Shown here in pieces: positions 18,123 through 29,696 of a stretch of DNA of 64,000 nt (positions are counted from its first letter, which is position 1; each line of letters begins with the position of its first letter). The stretch comes from Microvirga brassicacearum (GTDB taxonomy: Bacteria; Pseudomonadota; Alphaproteobacteria; Rhizobiales; Beijerinckiaceae). A program made the position numbers and the translations under genes. The DNA lies in contig NZ_VCMV01000071.1 in NCBI RefSeq assembly GCF_008757455.1, positions 62,001 to 126,000 of the forward strand. Direction: 5' to 3'. The notes below the pieces were generated by a model. The model was not told where the DNA came from. It ran no database searches and was given only the letters and a program-made list of their open reading frames with translations.

Positions 18123-19304
18123 TCAGGTCTGCCCAGGCCGCAGCTTGTAGAAGATGTGCTGGCCGATCACGTCCATTTTCTTCAACCGCTTGGCCCAATA
18201 GGGCCGCACGTATTTGGCGTGATAGTGGGTCGCGCCGCCGACCTCGGCCAGGTACGTCTTGCCTTCAAGAACGGCGCTGGCGATTTGCTTGGCCGATTCC
18301 CAGGCCGCGGATTCCGTCGTCCGCAGGGCCTTGCCCTCGCACGCAAAGGTGAATTGGCAGGCGAGATGGCGGTGGCGGTTCTGATAGACGACGCCGCAGA
18401 TCGAGGCCGGATACAGCCCGCTCTTCATACGGTTCAGGACGACCTGCGCGACCGCCGCCTGCCCATCGGGCGGCTCGCTGCGGGCCTCGAAATAGACCGC
18501 TTCGGCAAGGCAGCGCTGTTCCTTGCTGAGATTGTCCGGATCGATCAGATCGGCATAGCGCGGGCGGTCGTCGTCGCGGCCGAGAGTAGCGCTTCCGATC
18601 CCCTGCTCGCGCGAGACGGGGGCTGCGGCAATCACCACGGGCGTAGAATCCGACGCCGCCGGCGTTGTCGAAGACAGGACGACCGCGCGCCTGACCGACG
18701 GGGTGGTGGCGCTGGCCGCGGCGCCGGTCGATCCGGCTGCGGCGGCGACGGGCGATTGAATCGATGTGGCCTGGCTTGTGGTGGTGAGTTCGGGAGCCTG
18801 CCACGGTTCGAACCCGCGTTGCTCCATTTCGGCGCCCTCGACCTTGCCTTCCATCAGCACCGTCGGCGGCAGAAGATTCTCGTCGCGCGTGAACAGCATG
18901 CGCGATCCGGGCGCGCCGATGCTGGCGCGAATGTGTTCGGCGCGGCGCGTCAGGGCAAGCCGTTCGGAGGTGTCGGGATCGCCCTTCCCGCTGCGTTGGA
19001 CAACCGGGTTCGAACCGGCGCCGATCTTGCGGTCGGCCCGCAGCGGATCGCCTTCGAGTGCGGCCGATGCGGAAACATCGTGCGGGAGGTGGCGAAGGAT
19101 GTCGGCGCCGATCGCGTTCAGGCCGGAGCGGCCGATGAGGGCGCCCACCGGCGGTACGAGCGCGGAATCGGTCAGACGTCCGGCGGCCGTGCGGGGCGAA
19201 AAGCTGATGCCCGATTCGGCATTATTGCTGGCGGATGCCGTGAACGAGACCAGGAGGCCGGCGGCCAGCGCCCATGGCGCTGTCGTGGCGCAGATCCATC
19301 TCAT
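18123..19304 (-). CDS. SleB-type cell wall hydrolase
   Basis: About 393 residues. The start taken is the ATG at 19304, giving MRWICATTAPWALAAGLLVS as signal peptide; a GTG at 19340 is possible. After a long low-complexity linker rich in Ser, Thr and Ala, the C-terminal 135 residues are a Hydrolase_2 (SleB) domain: EQRCLAEAVYFEARSEPPDG, AAVAQVVLNRMKSGLYP, CQFTFACEG and a final THYHAKYVRPYWAKRLK. Enzymes of this kind cut peptidoglycan glycan strands; in non-sporulating alphaproteobacteria they act in wall turnover. It stands alone between a MFS gene and a regulator. Confidence 0.88.
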   Translation of the reverse strand: MRWICATTAPWALAAGLLVSFTASASNNAESGISFSPRTAAGRLTDSALVPPVGALIGRSGLNAIGADILRHLPHDVSASAALEGDPLRADRKIGAGSNPVVQRSGKGDPDTSERLALTRRAEHIRASIGAPGSRMLFTRDENLLPPTVLMEGKVEGAEMEQRGFEPWQAPELTTTSQATSIQSPVAAAAGSTGAAASATTPSVRRAVVLSSTTPAASDSTPVVIAAAPVSREQGIGSATLGRDDDRPRYADLIDPDNLSKEQRCLAEAVYFEARSEPPDGQAAVAQVVLNRMKSGLYPASICGVVYQNRHRHLACQFTFACEGKALRTTESAAWESAKQIASAVLEGKTYLAEVGGATHYHAKYVRPYWAKRLKKMDVIGQHIFYKLRPGQT

Positions 19305-19431
19305 CCGGGAGCGATGATACCGAAGACGCACGCGACACACCTCAACCAGAACCTGACATTGGGCGCATTCGAGAGATCGCCCGGTTCACGTCCGTTATCG
19401 CGGATTAAGGTTGATGGCGGGTTAAGAGCGC

Positions 19432-20247
19432 TCAGCCTTCTGCGCCGCGCCTTTCCGCCATGGTGCGAAGAATCGCCGCGGTGTCGGAATCGGCGGGGAA
19501 GAACGCCTCGATCGCAAGCTCGGAGAGCGTCACGTCAACGGGCGTGCCAAAGACCGTGGTGGTGCTGAACAGCGTCAGCGTGCCGTCCGGTGTGGCAAGC
19601 TGCAAAGGCACGAGGACGCCCGCATAATCCTGCCGCGCGGTGGGTTGGTGCTTCCGGCCCGATGGCGTCGGATAAGCCCGCAATTCGTCCATCAGCTTCA
19701 TGAGCACGGCGTCGGCCGTCACGTCGACCTGATGATGCAGGCGGGCGAGAAGATGATCGCGCCACTCTCCAAAATTGACGATGCGGGGTGCGAGCCCGCC
19801 CGGATGCAGGCTCAGCCGCAACACGTTCACCGGAGGCTTCAACAGCGCCGGATCGACGCTGCCGACCAGCGGCATCAAGGCCGCGTTGGCGGTGACCAGC
19901 GACCAGTGACGATCGACGGCGAGCGCCGGATAGGGCTCGTGCCCTTTCAGCACCAGATCCACCGCCTGACGCGCGGCATCGAGCGCCGGATCGTCGAGAG
20001 AGCGTTGCGAATAGACCGGCGCAAACCCGGCCGAGACCAGCAGCACGTTGCGTTCCCGCAGCGGGACCTCCAGTTGCTCGGCCAGATGCAGCACCATCTC
20101 GCGGCTCGGCTGCGAACGTCCGGTTTCGAGAAAGCTCAGATGGCGCGTGGAGATATCGGCCTCGAGGGCGAGGTCCATCTGGCTCATGCGCCGACGCTGA
20201 CGCCAATCGCGCAGGTGGTCACCGATCGTCGAAGTCATGTTCATCAT
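19432..20247 (-). CDS. XRE-family regulator with MmyB-like sensor domain
   Basis: A 271-residue protein. Residues 8-65 form a Cro/CI-type helix-turn-helix (LRDWRQRRRMSQMDLALEAD, ISTRHLSFLETGRSQPSREM). The remainder matches the MmyB-like domain (YPALAVDRHWSLVTANAALM near 105, PPVNVLRLSLHPGGLAPRIV near 140), thought to bind fatty acids or related ligands. Such regulators are usually adjacent to their targets; here the divergent neighbour is the small membrane protein at 20391. No clear operator is seen in the spacer. Confidence 0.9.
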   Translation of the reverse strand: MMNMTSTIGDHLRDWRQRRRMSQMDLALEADISTRHLSFLETGRSQPSREMVLHLAEQLEVPLRERNVLLVSAGFAPVYSQRSLDDPALDAARQAVDLVLKGHEPYPALAVDRHWSLVTANAALMPLVGSVDPALLKPPVNVLRLSLHPGGLAPRIVNFGEWRDHLLARLHHQVDVTADAVLMKLMDELRAYPTPSGRKHQPTARQDYAGVLVPLQLATPDGTLTLFSTTTVFGTPVDVTLSELAIEAFFPADSDTAAILRTMAERRGAEG

Positions 20248-20390
20248 GCGGCAACATTAGCGCAGACCGAAGGTAGGTTCCATGACCCGCGAGGTAATCG
20301 ACCCACGTCCCGCAACCGACAATGATCGACGCAAGGTCAGCAACGCCAAGCGACGCGGACCGCGAGCCACCGATCAACAGGAGCGATATC

Positions 20391-20804
20391 ATGACCATCT
20401 CCCCTTCCCCCTTCCTCCGTCAGGCCCTCCTCGCCGACGCCGTCACCAGCACCGCCTGTGGAGTACTGATGCTGCTGGCAGCAGGCCCGCTGGCGGGCAT
20501 GTTAGGATTGCCCGAGGCCTTACTGCGCATTGCCGGCGCCGTGCTGCTGCCGTTTGCAGCGCTGGTCGCCTATCTCAGCCTGCGCCCGCGCCTCTCGCGC
20601 ATCGCCGTGTGGGCAGTCGTGCTCGTGAATGGGCTTTGGGCAGCCGACAGCGTCCTGCTGCTGATGAGCGGCTGGGTGGCGCCCACCGCCGCCGGCTATG
20701 TCTTCGTGCTGGCACAGGCTGCCGTCGTTCTGATGTACGCGGAACTGCAATTCATGGGCCTGCGCCGCTCGGACACCTTGCGGTCGGAGACGATACGGAC
20801 CTGA
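20391..20804 (+). CDS. Small four-helix membrane protein
   Basis: A 137-residue protein starting at the ATG at 20391 (MTISPSPFLRQALLADAVTS) with AGGAGCG upstream. It consists almost entirely of four predicted membrane helices (about 10-35, 38-60, 70-92 and 97-118), the first containing ACGVLMLLAAGPLAGMLGLP. It resembles uncharacterised membrane proteins that often sit beside an MmyB-like regulator, as here. No catalytic residues are evident. Confidence 0.75.
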   Translation: MTISPSPFLRQALLADAVTSTACGVLMLLAAGPLAGMLGLPEALLRIAGAVLLPFAALVAYLSLRPRLSRIAVWAVVLVNGLWAADSVLLLMSGWVAPTAAGYVFVLAQAAVVLMYAELQFMGLRRSDTLRSETIRT

Positions 20805-20823
20805 AAACCTCTGCCAAACGTTC

Positions 20824-20850
20824 AACGGCCGGAAGTCATTTCCGGCCGTT
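20824..20850. terminator. Bidirectional hairpin between convergent genes
   Basis: AACGGCCGGAA/TTCCGGCCGTT forms an 11-bp stem with a 5-base loop between the ends of the membrane protein gene and the histidine kinase gene. The T-tract is weak (TTCTTG), but the strong stem and position between convergent genes support termination. Confidence 0.6.
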
Positions 20851-20858
20851 CTTGCGTC

Positions 20859-23612
20859 TCAACCGTGAATCATATGTTCGACTTTCGTGGCAAGCGCGTT
20901 GCCCGAAAACGGTTTTGCGATGACCTCCATGTGAGGGCCAAGAAATCCGTTCAGCAAAAGCGTGTTCTCCACATAGCCGGTCATGAAAAGGATCTTGAGA
21001 TCCGCGCGTCGTTCTCGTGCGGCATCGGCGAGCTGGCGTCCATTCATTCCGGGAAGGCCGACATCCGTCAGGAGAAGATCGATGGTCTGCTCGGCTTGAA
21101 GGATCGCCAGGGCCGAGGCTCCGTCCTCCGCCTGGAGCACGCGATAGCCGAACTCACCAAGCATATCGATTACGAGTTCGCGCACGACGGGCTCATCCTC
21201 GACCACCAGCACGATTTCCTTTGCCTTCGCGCGCGGCCTCGTCGTCGAGGATGGCGATCCATGATCGGGCGCCGCCTCGCCCCGATAGCGCGGCAGGTAG
21301 ATCCTCACCGTCGTACCGACACCGGATTCCGACTCGATGGTCACGTGTCCACCCGATTGCTTGACGAAGCCATACACCATGGAGAGGCCGAGGCCGGTGC
21401 CCTGGCCGATCGGCTTCGTCGTGAAGAAGGGTTCGAACGCCCGCTCGATCACGTCCTTCGGCATCCCCGCGCCATTGTCGGTGACCGACAGCATCACATA
21501 CTCGCCGGGAGACAGATCGCGCTGCGTCGAAGGGGACGGCTCGTCCACTTGAACATTCTCGCACGCGATGACGATCCCGCCGCCACTGCTCATGGAATCG
21601 CGAGCGTTGATCATCAGGTTGAGAAGTGCGCTTTCAAGCTGGTTCGGATCGCACAAGGTCAACCAGAGATCGCGCGGTGCCGCCACGTCCACGCGAATCG
21701 CCTCGGTCATCGTGCGCCGGAAAAGCTCGTCCATCGAAGCAACCAGTTCGTTGGCATCGACGGGCCGCGGATCGAGCGGCTGGCGTCGTGAGAAAGCCAG
21801 CAGCCGATGGGTGAGTGCCGCCGCCCGATGAGCGGACGCCATGGCGGCATCGATGTAGCGGCCGGTCTCGCCGATACGCCCCTGCGCGATCCGTGTGCCC
21901 AGAAGATCGAGGCTGCCGATGACGCCGGTCAGGAGATTGTTGAAGTCGTGCGCGATGCCGCCGGTCAATTGTCCGACGGCTTCCATCTTCTGCGATTGAC
22001 GGAGCGCCTCCTCGGTTCGCTGCAGGGCGTCGGCCGCCACCTTCTCGGCCGTGATGTCGCGCCCGACTGCGTGAATGAATTGTTCGCCGGGCACCGCTTT
22101 CCACGCGATCCAGCGATAGGTACCGTCCCGATGGCGGAGTTGGATGGGTCCATTGCAGCCGACGACGCCATTCGCGATGTCGGCAATGTCGGCCGCAACC
22201 AGTTGGCGCCCCTCCGGATGCACCAGGTCGAGAAATGATCTGCCCTGCAGGTCCGCATCGGGCCAGTCCAGAACCAACTGCCATGCCGGGTTGGTGGTAA
22301 GGATCGTGCCATCGAGGTCGGTCACCAGCATGAGATCGGTGGCGAGTCGCCACATGCGCTCGCGATCGCGCGTGCTTTCCTCGACCCGCTCCTCCAACGT
22401 GGAATTAAGCCGCGCAAGTTCGCTTGCGGCTGCTTTCTCCTCGTGGATATCGGTGTTGGTGCCGATCCAGCGGATCACTTCCCCATCCGCATTGCGAACC
22501 GGCACGCCCTTGGCGAGGAACCAGCGATAGGAATCGTCCTTTTGCCTGCGCAGGCGGATCTCGCGTTCGAAGACGGAGCCTCCCCGTTGGGCCTGCCGCC
22601 AGGCCGCCGCAATAGAATCGTAATCGTCCGGATCGAGAACCCGACCCCACGCGCCGTCATGGAGATCTTCCACTGTCATGCCGGTGTATTCACCAAACCG
22701 CCCGTTGAACCATTCGATTTTTCCGTCCGGGCCCGCTTCCCAGACCAGATGCGGGACGGCTTCCACGAGCGCGCGGAACCGTTCCTCGCCTGCCCGCAAC
22801 GCCGCTTCGGACGATTTGCGGTCCGTCACGTCGCGATAGAAACTGACGATGCCGCCGAGAACCGGGCAGATGCGCAATTCAAGCCAGCGATCCTTGCCGA
22901 AGCCGAGATAGCGACGTTCCATCGATATCTGGACCTGCTCGTCGAGGCACTTGCGGTACGCGCCTTCAAGAACCGAACCGGCCGACGTGGGCCAGGCCTC
23001 CCAATGAGTCTTGCCGAGGATCTCGTGTTCCTCGCGGCCATCGTATTTGAGGGCCGCCGCGTTCATCTTGACGACGCGGAAATCGTTGTCGAACGCGACG
23101 AAACCGTCGCCCAGCACGTCGAGAATGCTTTCGGCCCGCGCTTGGCCTGCCCGCAGCAGAGCCTCCGATCGGACTTGCTCGCTCACGTCGATTCCGTGAA
23201 GCGCGAGGGCGACGATACGGCCCTCGGGGCACAGCATCGGCTGCACAACGAAATCGACAAACATTTCGCACTGCGCTCCGGACGGCGTGATCGGAACCCG
23301 CCGTGCGTGACACGCCCCTCCCGTGGCGGATGCCTGGCGGATCTGATCTCCCAGCCGTTCCAGAGTCCCTATTCGCGTCTCCCGGAACACCCTCCCGGTG
23401 AGCGTGCAGGCGGCAAGCTGCTGGATGGCATCGTTGGCGAAGGAGATCACCCCCTCGGGCATTCTGATGACGCAGAGAAAACCGGGTAATTGCTTCAACA
23501 GCGCCAGCGCGTCGAGAGGCTGACGCTCGAGGACGGACGCGGCCGCCCCGTCGGCAGCGCGAGGATCCGCTCTCCTGAGATTGTCGTTCGTGACGCCCAA
23601 GCTCTCAAGCAT
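20859..23612 (-). CDS. Soluble multi-PAS hybrid histidine kinase
   Basis: A 917-residue protein with no membrane helix. In order: four PAS-type domains (about 35-155, 160-275, 285-405 and 425-540), HisKA dimerisation domain with phospho-acceptor His555 in GGIAHDFNNLLTG, HATPase_c (NLMINARDSM near 660, DNGAGMPKDVIERAFEPFFT near 710, GTGLGLSMVYGFVKQSGG) and a C-terminal receiver domain with Asp850 in LLLTDVGLPGMNG. It would autophosphorylate on the His and pass phosphate to its own receiver. No response regulator gene is adjacent and the sensed signal is unknown. The cytoplasmic location suggests redox, light or metabolite sensing. Confidence 0.93.
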   Translation of the reverse strand: MLESLGVTNDNLRRADPRAADGAAASVLERQPLDALALLKQLPGFLCVIRMPEGVISFANDAIQQLAACTLTGRVFRETRIGTLERLGDQIRQASATGGACHARRVPITPSGAQCEMFVDFVVQPMLCPEGRIVALALHGIDVSEQVRSEALLRAGQARAESILDVLGDGFVAFDNDFRVVKMNAAALKYDGREEHEILGKTHWEAWPTSAGSVLEGAYRKCLDEQVQISMERRYLGFGKDRWLELRICPVLGGIVSFYRDVTDRKSSEAALRAGEERFRALVEAVPHLVWEAGPDGKIEWFNGRFGEYTGMTVEDLHDGAWGRVLDPDDYDSIAAAWRQAQRGGSVFEREIRLRRQKDDSYRWFLAKGVPVRNADGEVIRWIGTNTDIHEEKAAASELARLNSTLEERVEESTRDRERMWRLATDLMLVTDLDGTILTTNPAWQLVLDWPDADLQGRSFLDLVHPEGRQLVAADIADIANGVVGCNGPIQLRHRDGTYRWIAWKAVPGEQFIHAVGRDITAEKVAADALQRTEEALRQSQKMEAVGQLTGGIAHDFNNLLTGVIGSLDLLGTRIAQGRIGETGRYIDAAMASAHRAAALTHRLLAFSRRQPLDPRPVDANELVASMDELFRRTMTEAIRVDVAAPRDLWLTLCDPNQLESALLNLMINARDSMSSGGGIVIACENVQVDEPSPSTQRDLSPGEYVMLSVTDNGAGMPKDVIERAFEPFFTTKPIGQGTGLGLSMVYGFVKQSGGHVTIESESGVGTTVRIYLPRYRGEAAPDHGSPSSTTRPRAKAKEIVLVVEDEPVVRELVIDMLGEFGYRVLQAEDGASALAILQAEQTIDLLLTDVGLPGMNGRQLADAARERRADLKILFMTGYVENTLLLNGFLGPHMEVIAKPFSGNALATKVEHMIHG

Positions 23613-23779
23613 GTCGATCTTTCAGGCAACGGCTCCCGGGGTGCCACGGACGGCCCGCGCGACGGGTCGCTCCCTGACCTAACGGTAAGACACGTCATCA
23701 TAATCGATGTAACGTTGCGTTTCAATGGTTCGATCGAGCTATCGGGCCGTGCCGTGCCTTTCGGCCGCCGCCGGCGCGT

Positions 23780-24127
23780 CTAGAAGCTGCGGCCGTCCAC
23801 CGGCACCGGCTTTACCGCAGACAGATCGACGGTTTCGAGACAGCGCACGTTGATGGCGGCGGTTGCCTCGCCGGTGGGCTTCTTGCCTTCAGAGAACGGC
23901 GCGCAGCCGCAGGTGGCGCAAAAGCGATGCGCGATCCTGTGCGTGTTGAACGTATAGGTGACGAGGTCGTCCTCGCCACGGATCACATCGAGCGCCTCGC
24001 GCGGCACGAAAGCCAGGAGGTAACCCTTCCGGCTGCAATGCGAGCAGTTGCAGGACATTACCTGTTCGAGATCCGTCTCGACCTCGAACGCGACCTTGCC
24101 GCAATGGCACGATCCTTTGTGCAGCAT
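23780..24127 (-). CDS. GFA/CENP-V domain zinc protein
   Basis: A 115-residue protein starting at the ATG at 24127 with GAGGAGAAA before it. Paired cysteines expected for the two zinc sites of the GFA fold are present: CHCGKVAFEV near 7, CNCSHCSRKG near 28, and FCATCGCAPF near 80. Members include glutathione-dependent formaldehyde-activating proteins, but most, like this short single-domain form, have no tested function. It starts 11 bases after ppdK on the same strand, so it is probably cotranscribed. Confidence 0.9.
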   Translation of the reverse strand: MLHKGSCHCGKVAFEVETDLEQVMSCNCSHCSRKGYLLAFVPREALDVIRGEDDLVTYTFNTHRIAHRFCATCGCAPFSEGKKPTGEATAAINVRCLETVDLSAVKPVPVDGRSF

Positions 24128-24138
24128 AAAATTTCTCC

Positions 24139-26817
<2,679 letters not shown>

Positions 26818-27015
26818 CGAAAGACCCTTTGGCTAGACGTACCCTGCTCATACGCAGGTGCTGGCTTGAAGCATACGCCGCCAAAACGCAACCTGAACGG
26901 CCGAGGTTCCCCGAGAGCGTGACCGCCGGCAGCCGCGATCCCCCGGAAACGATTGCGGAAAAGGAGGATCGTGATAAATATGAAATGATATATCTTTAAA
27001 TATGCTGAGGGCATC

Positions 27016-28788
27016 ATGGCCGCACCGCGTCAAATCAACACCGCCGAAACCGTCACCGTTACGCTGACGGGCAACGACTCGGATCTGACCGTGAACGCCG
27101 CGGTGACGGTGGCCGACCCGCTTTCCGACGGCATTACGGCAACCGCAGGCGCCGGCGGCCTGATCACCCTCAACGCGTCGGTCACCGGTTACGAGGGTAT
27201 CCGCAGCGAAGCGACAACGGCGATTTACAGCGTCGCGATCGCGGCAGGAACCACCCTCAAGGGAACGACTGGCTCAGGGGTCAAGTTCGACATCGGCGGA
27301 AGCCAGATCACCAATAGCGGGCGGATCGAGGCGGCGCAGAGTGGCGTCAGCATCACCGGTGACGGTGGGAACGGTGTCGTCAATTCGGGTGTGATTGTCG
27401 CCGACGCCGGAATCGATCTCAGAGGAGACGATAACTTCATCGGAAATTTGGGCAGCATCCACGGGACGACGACCGGGATCGTTCTGTTTGGCACCGCAAA
27501 CGATATCGAGAATTTCGGGACCATCGGCTCGGCCGGCACCGCAATCGCCATCTTTGGCAGCGGCGACAATAATATTGGTAATTATATCGGCGGAGTGATC
27601 GCCGGTGGACTGAACGCGCTTGCGATCGGCGGCGGCGGCGGGATCGAGCACGTGGTCAATCAGGGCACGATCACCGGCAATATCGCACTCAAGGGAGGAA
27701 ATGATTATCTCGACACCCGCGTCGGCACAATTGCGGGCGAGATCGATCTCGGCCTGGGCGACGACACCTTCCTCGGCGGCGGCGGAAACAATTGGGTTCT
27801 GGGTGGCGGCGGAGACGATGTGATCACCGCCGGTTCTGGCTTCACCGGAGCGATCTTCTCCGGCGCCCGCGCCGACTACAATGTCGTCAAGAACCCCGAC
27901 GGCACGCTCACCGTGACGTCCACGGCAGACGGCGTCGATCAACTGAAAGGCGTGCGCCTGGGACGTTTCAGCGATGGCACCTTCGCGCTGGTCAATACCG
28001 CTCCTGACAACATCACCCTCTCGAAGAACGCAGCGGCGGCGGACACAATGGTGGGTAGCGTTGTCGCGTCACTTGCAGGTGACGATGCGGATGGGGACGC
28101 GATCACCTACCAGCTGGTGGGCAATGCGGGTGGGATTTTTACTCTGAACGGCGCCAATCTGATTCTTAGCACGCGCCTGGATTTTCAACCGAAACCTGAG
28201 CACACGATCACCATCAAGGCGACCGATCCCTGGGGCGGTGAGACCTTGAAAACCTTCACCATCACGGTGACCGCTGCGAGTGTGCCCCCTGTCGTCGGGG
28301 CCCCTGCGGTTCCGCTGGTTTTGACAGGCACTTCAAGGGCCGACGTCCTGCGAGGCGAGTCTCTCAACGACATCCTCTATGGGCTTGCGGCAAACGACAG
28401 GCTGTTCGGTGAGGCCGGCAATGACCGGCTCTTCGGCGGCACCGGCAAGGACATTCTCTCCGGCGGCGCCGGCAATGACATCTTCGTGTTCGATACCAGG
28501 CCCAACAAGAAAACCAATCTCGACCGCATCGTCGATTTCTCGGTCGCCGAGGACACCATCCATCTGTCGAAGAAGGTGTTCAAAAAGATCACTAAAAAGG
28601 GCGTGCTGACGAAGAGCGCCTTCTGGTCCGGCGACAAGGCGCACGATGCGAACGATCGGGTGATCTACAACAAGAAGACCGGCGCATTGTTCTATGACAG
28701 CGACGGATCGGGCCAGACCGCCGCGGTGCAGATCGCGACCCTGTCGAAGAGGCTCAAGATGAACGCGCTCGACTTTTTCGTCGTGTGA
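27016..28788 (+). CDS. RTX-type secreted surface protein
   Basis: A 590-residue acidic protein without N-terminal signal peptide, starting at an ATG with GAGGG upstream in an AT-rich leader. Residues about 80-230 hold irregular repeats ending in motifs such as TNSGRIEA, VNSGVI, ENFGTIGS and VNQGTI, suggesting a beta-helix. A cadherin-like domain follows (about 330-420), then calcium-binding GG-x-G-x-D repeats (about 440-486: LFGEAGNDRLFGGTGKDILS). The last 104 residues (487-590) form a module also found in the protein at 37157-39049 and end in DFFVV, typical of type I secretion signals. It is probably exported by an ABC/TolC system encoded elsewhere and may act in adhesion or matrix formation. 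Confidence 0.8.
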   Translation: MAAPRQINTAETVTVTLTGNDSDLTVNAAVTVADPLSDGITATAGAGGLITLNASVTGYEGIRSEATTAIYSVAIAAGTTLKGTTGSGVKFDIGGSQITNSGRIEAAQSGVSITGDGGNGVVNSGVIVADAGIDLRGDDNFIGNLGSIHGTTTGIVLFGTANDIENFGTIGSAGTAIAIFGSGDNNIGNYIGGVIAGGLNALAIGGGGGIEHVVNQGTITGNIALKGGNDYLDTRVGTIAGEIDLGLGDDTFLGGGGNNWVLGGGGDDVITAGSGFTGAIFSGARADYNVVKNPDGTLTVTSTADGVDQLKGVRLGRFSDGTFALVNTAPDNITLSKNAAAADTMVGSVVASLAGDDADGDAITYQLVGNAGGIFTLNGANLILSTRLDFQPKPEHTITIKATDPWGGETLKTFTITVTAASVPPVVGAPAVPLVLTGTSRADVLRGESLNDILYGLAANDRLFGEAGNDRLFGGTGKDILSGGAGNDIFVFDTRPNKKTNLDRIVDFSVAEDTIHLSKKVFKKITKKGVLTKSAFWSGDKAHDANDRVIYNKKTGALFYDSDGSGQTAAVQIATLSKRLKMNALDFFVV

Positions 28789-28810
28789 CGAGACGGGGAA
28801 GCCACAAACA

Positions 28811-28838
28811 AGAAGGCCGGGCATTCACCCGGCCTTCT
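28811..28838. terminator. Bidirectional terminator
   Basis: AGAAGGCCGGG/CCCGGCCTTCT makes an 11-bp stem with a 6-base loop between the convergent RTX and L,D-transpeptidase genes. A-rich bases before and T-rich bases after allow termination in both directions. Confidence 0.8.
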
Positions 28839-28860
28839 TCAGTTCCACAGACCGTCAAAT

Positions 28861-29511
28861 TCAGACGCGATGACGCCCGTTGCGCTTGACATACACCGTG
28901 GTGCCGACGGGAACGCGGTCGTAGAGATCGGCCACGTCCTCGTTCAGCATGCGCACGCAACCGGAGGAGACCTGTTCGCCGATGCTCCAGGGTTCGTTGG
29001 TGCCGTGGATGCGGAACAGGGTGTCGCCGCCGTTCTGGTAAAGGTAGAGTGCGCGCGCGCCGAGCGGGTTGTCGAGGCCGGCTTCGCGGTAGCTCGGCAG
29101 GTCCGGCTTGATGCGCACCATGGTCTTGGTGGGCGACCATGCGGGCCAGACGCCCTTGCGGCCGACGGAGGCGACGCCCTTCCACGAAAAGCCCTGCTTG
29201 CCGACGCCGACGCCGTAGCGGATCGCCTTCTGGTCCGGCTGGACGAGGTAGAGATGCTTGTCGTCGATATCGACGACGATCGAACCGGGCTTCTCCATGC
29301 CTTTGTATTCGACCACCTGCCGCGCATATTGCGGCTCCATCTTGCGGCGGTCCACGATCGGGATGTTGAACGGCTTGTCCTCGACCGCGCCCACATACCA
29401 GCCCGCATAGGGGTCTGCCGAGGCCACGGATTGAGGCGGCATTTGCGCGGTCTGGCAGGCTGCGAGCGACGCGCCCATGAGACCGAGAACGAGAAAGCGG
29501 CGGACGATCAT
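28861..29511 (-). CDS. L,D-transpeptidase lipoprotein (YkuD domain)
   Basis: A 216-residue protein with a lipobox LAAC at residues 16-19 (MIVRRFLVLGLMGASLAAC), so it is probably anchored in a membrane facing the periplasm. The YkuD catalytic motif is intact: FRIHGTNEPWSIGEQVSSGC-VRM, with the catalytic Cys in SSGCVRM. Such enzymes make 3-3 crosslinks in peptidoglycan or attach proteins to it, a trait well developed in Hyphomicrobiales. Single gene, convergent with the RTX gene. Confidence 0.93.
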   Translation of the reverse strand: MIVRRFLVLGLMGASLAACQTAQMPPQSVASADPYAGWYVGAVEDKPFNIPIVDRRKMEPQYARQVVEYKGMEKPGSIVVDIDDKHLYLVQPDQKAIRYGVGVGKQGFSWKGVASVGRKGVWPAWSPTKTMVRIKPDLPSYREAGLDNPLGARALYLYQNGGDTLFRIHGTNEPWSIGEQVSSGCVRMLNEDVADLYDRVPVGTTVYVKRNGRHRV

Positions 29512-29696
29512 CTTTTATCCTGGCATGATCCGGAGAATTAGGCACCGGTTCGCCGCGCGTTCAAGCGACGAAACAAACGTTGGAAGCTGGTTCGGCCCCG
29601 AACCGGAATCTCGCGGTAACGGAGTTGCCATCTGCCTATCGCGAAGCGGCCCGCATGGCTGTGACCGCGGCGCAACAGGTTTGAGGAATGTCGTCT

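Noticed and set aside
29589..29604. GGTTCGGCCCCGAACC dyad downstream of glyS
   Set aside because: Short, no T-tract, about 90 bases beyond the gene end and without a clear target; too weak to call a terminator or operator.
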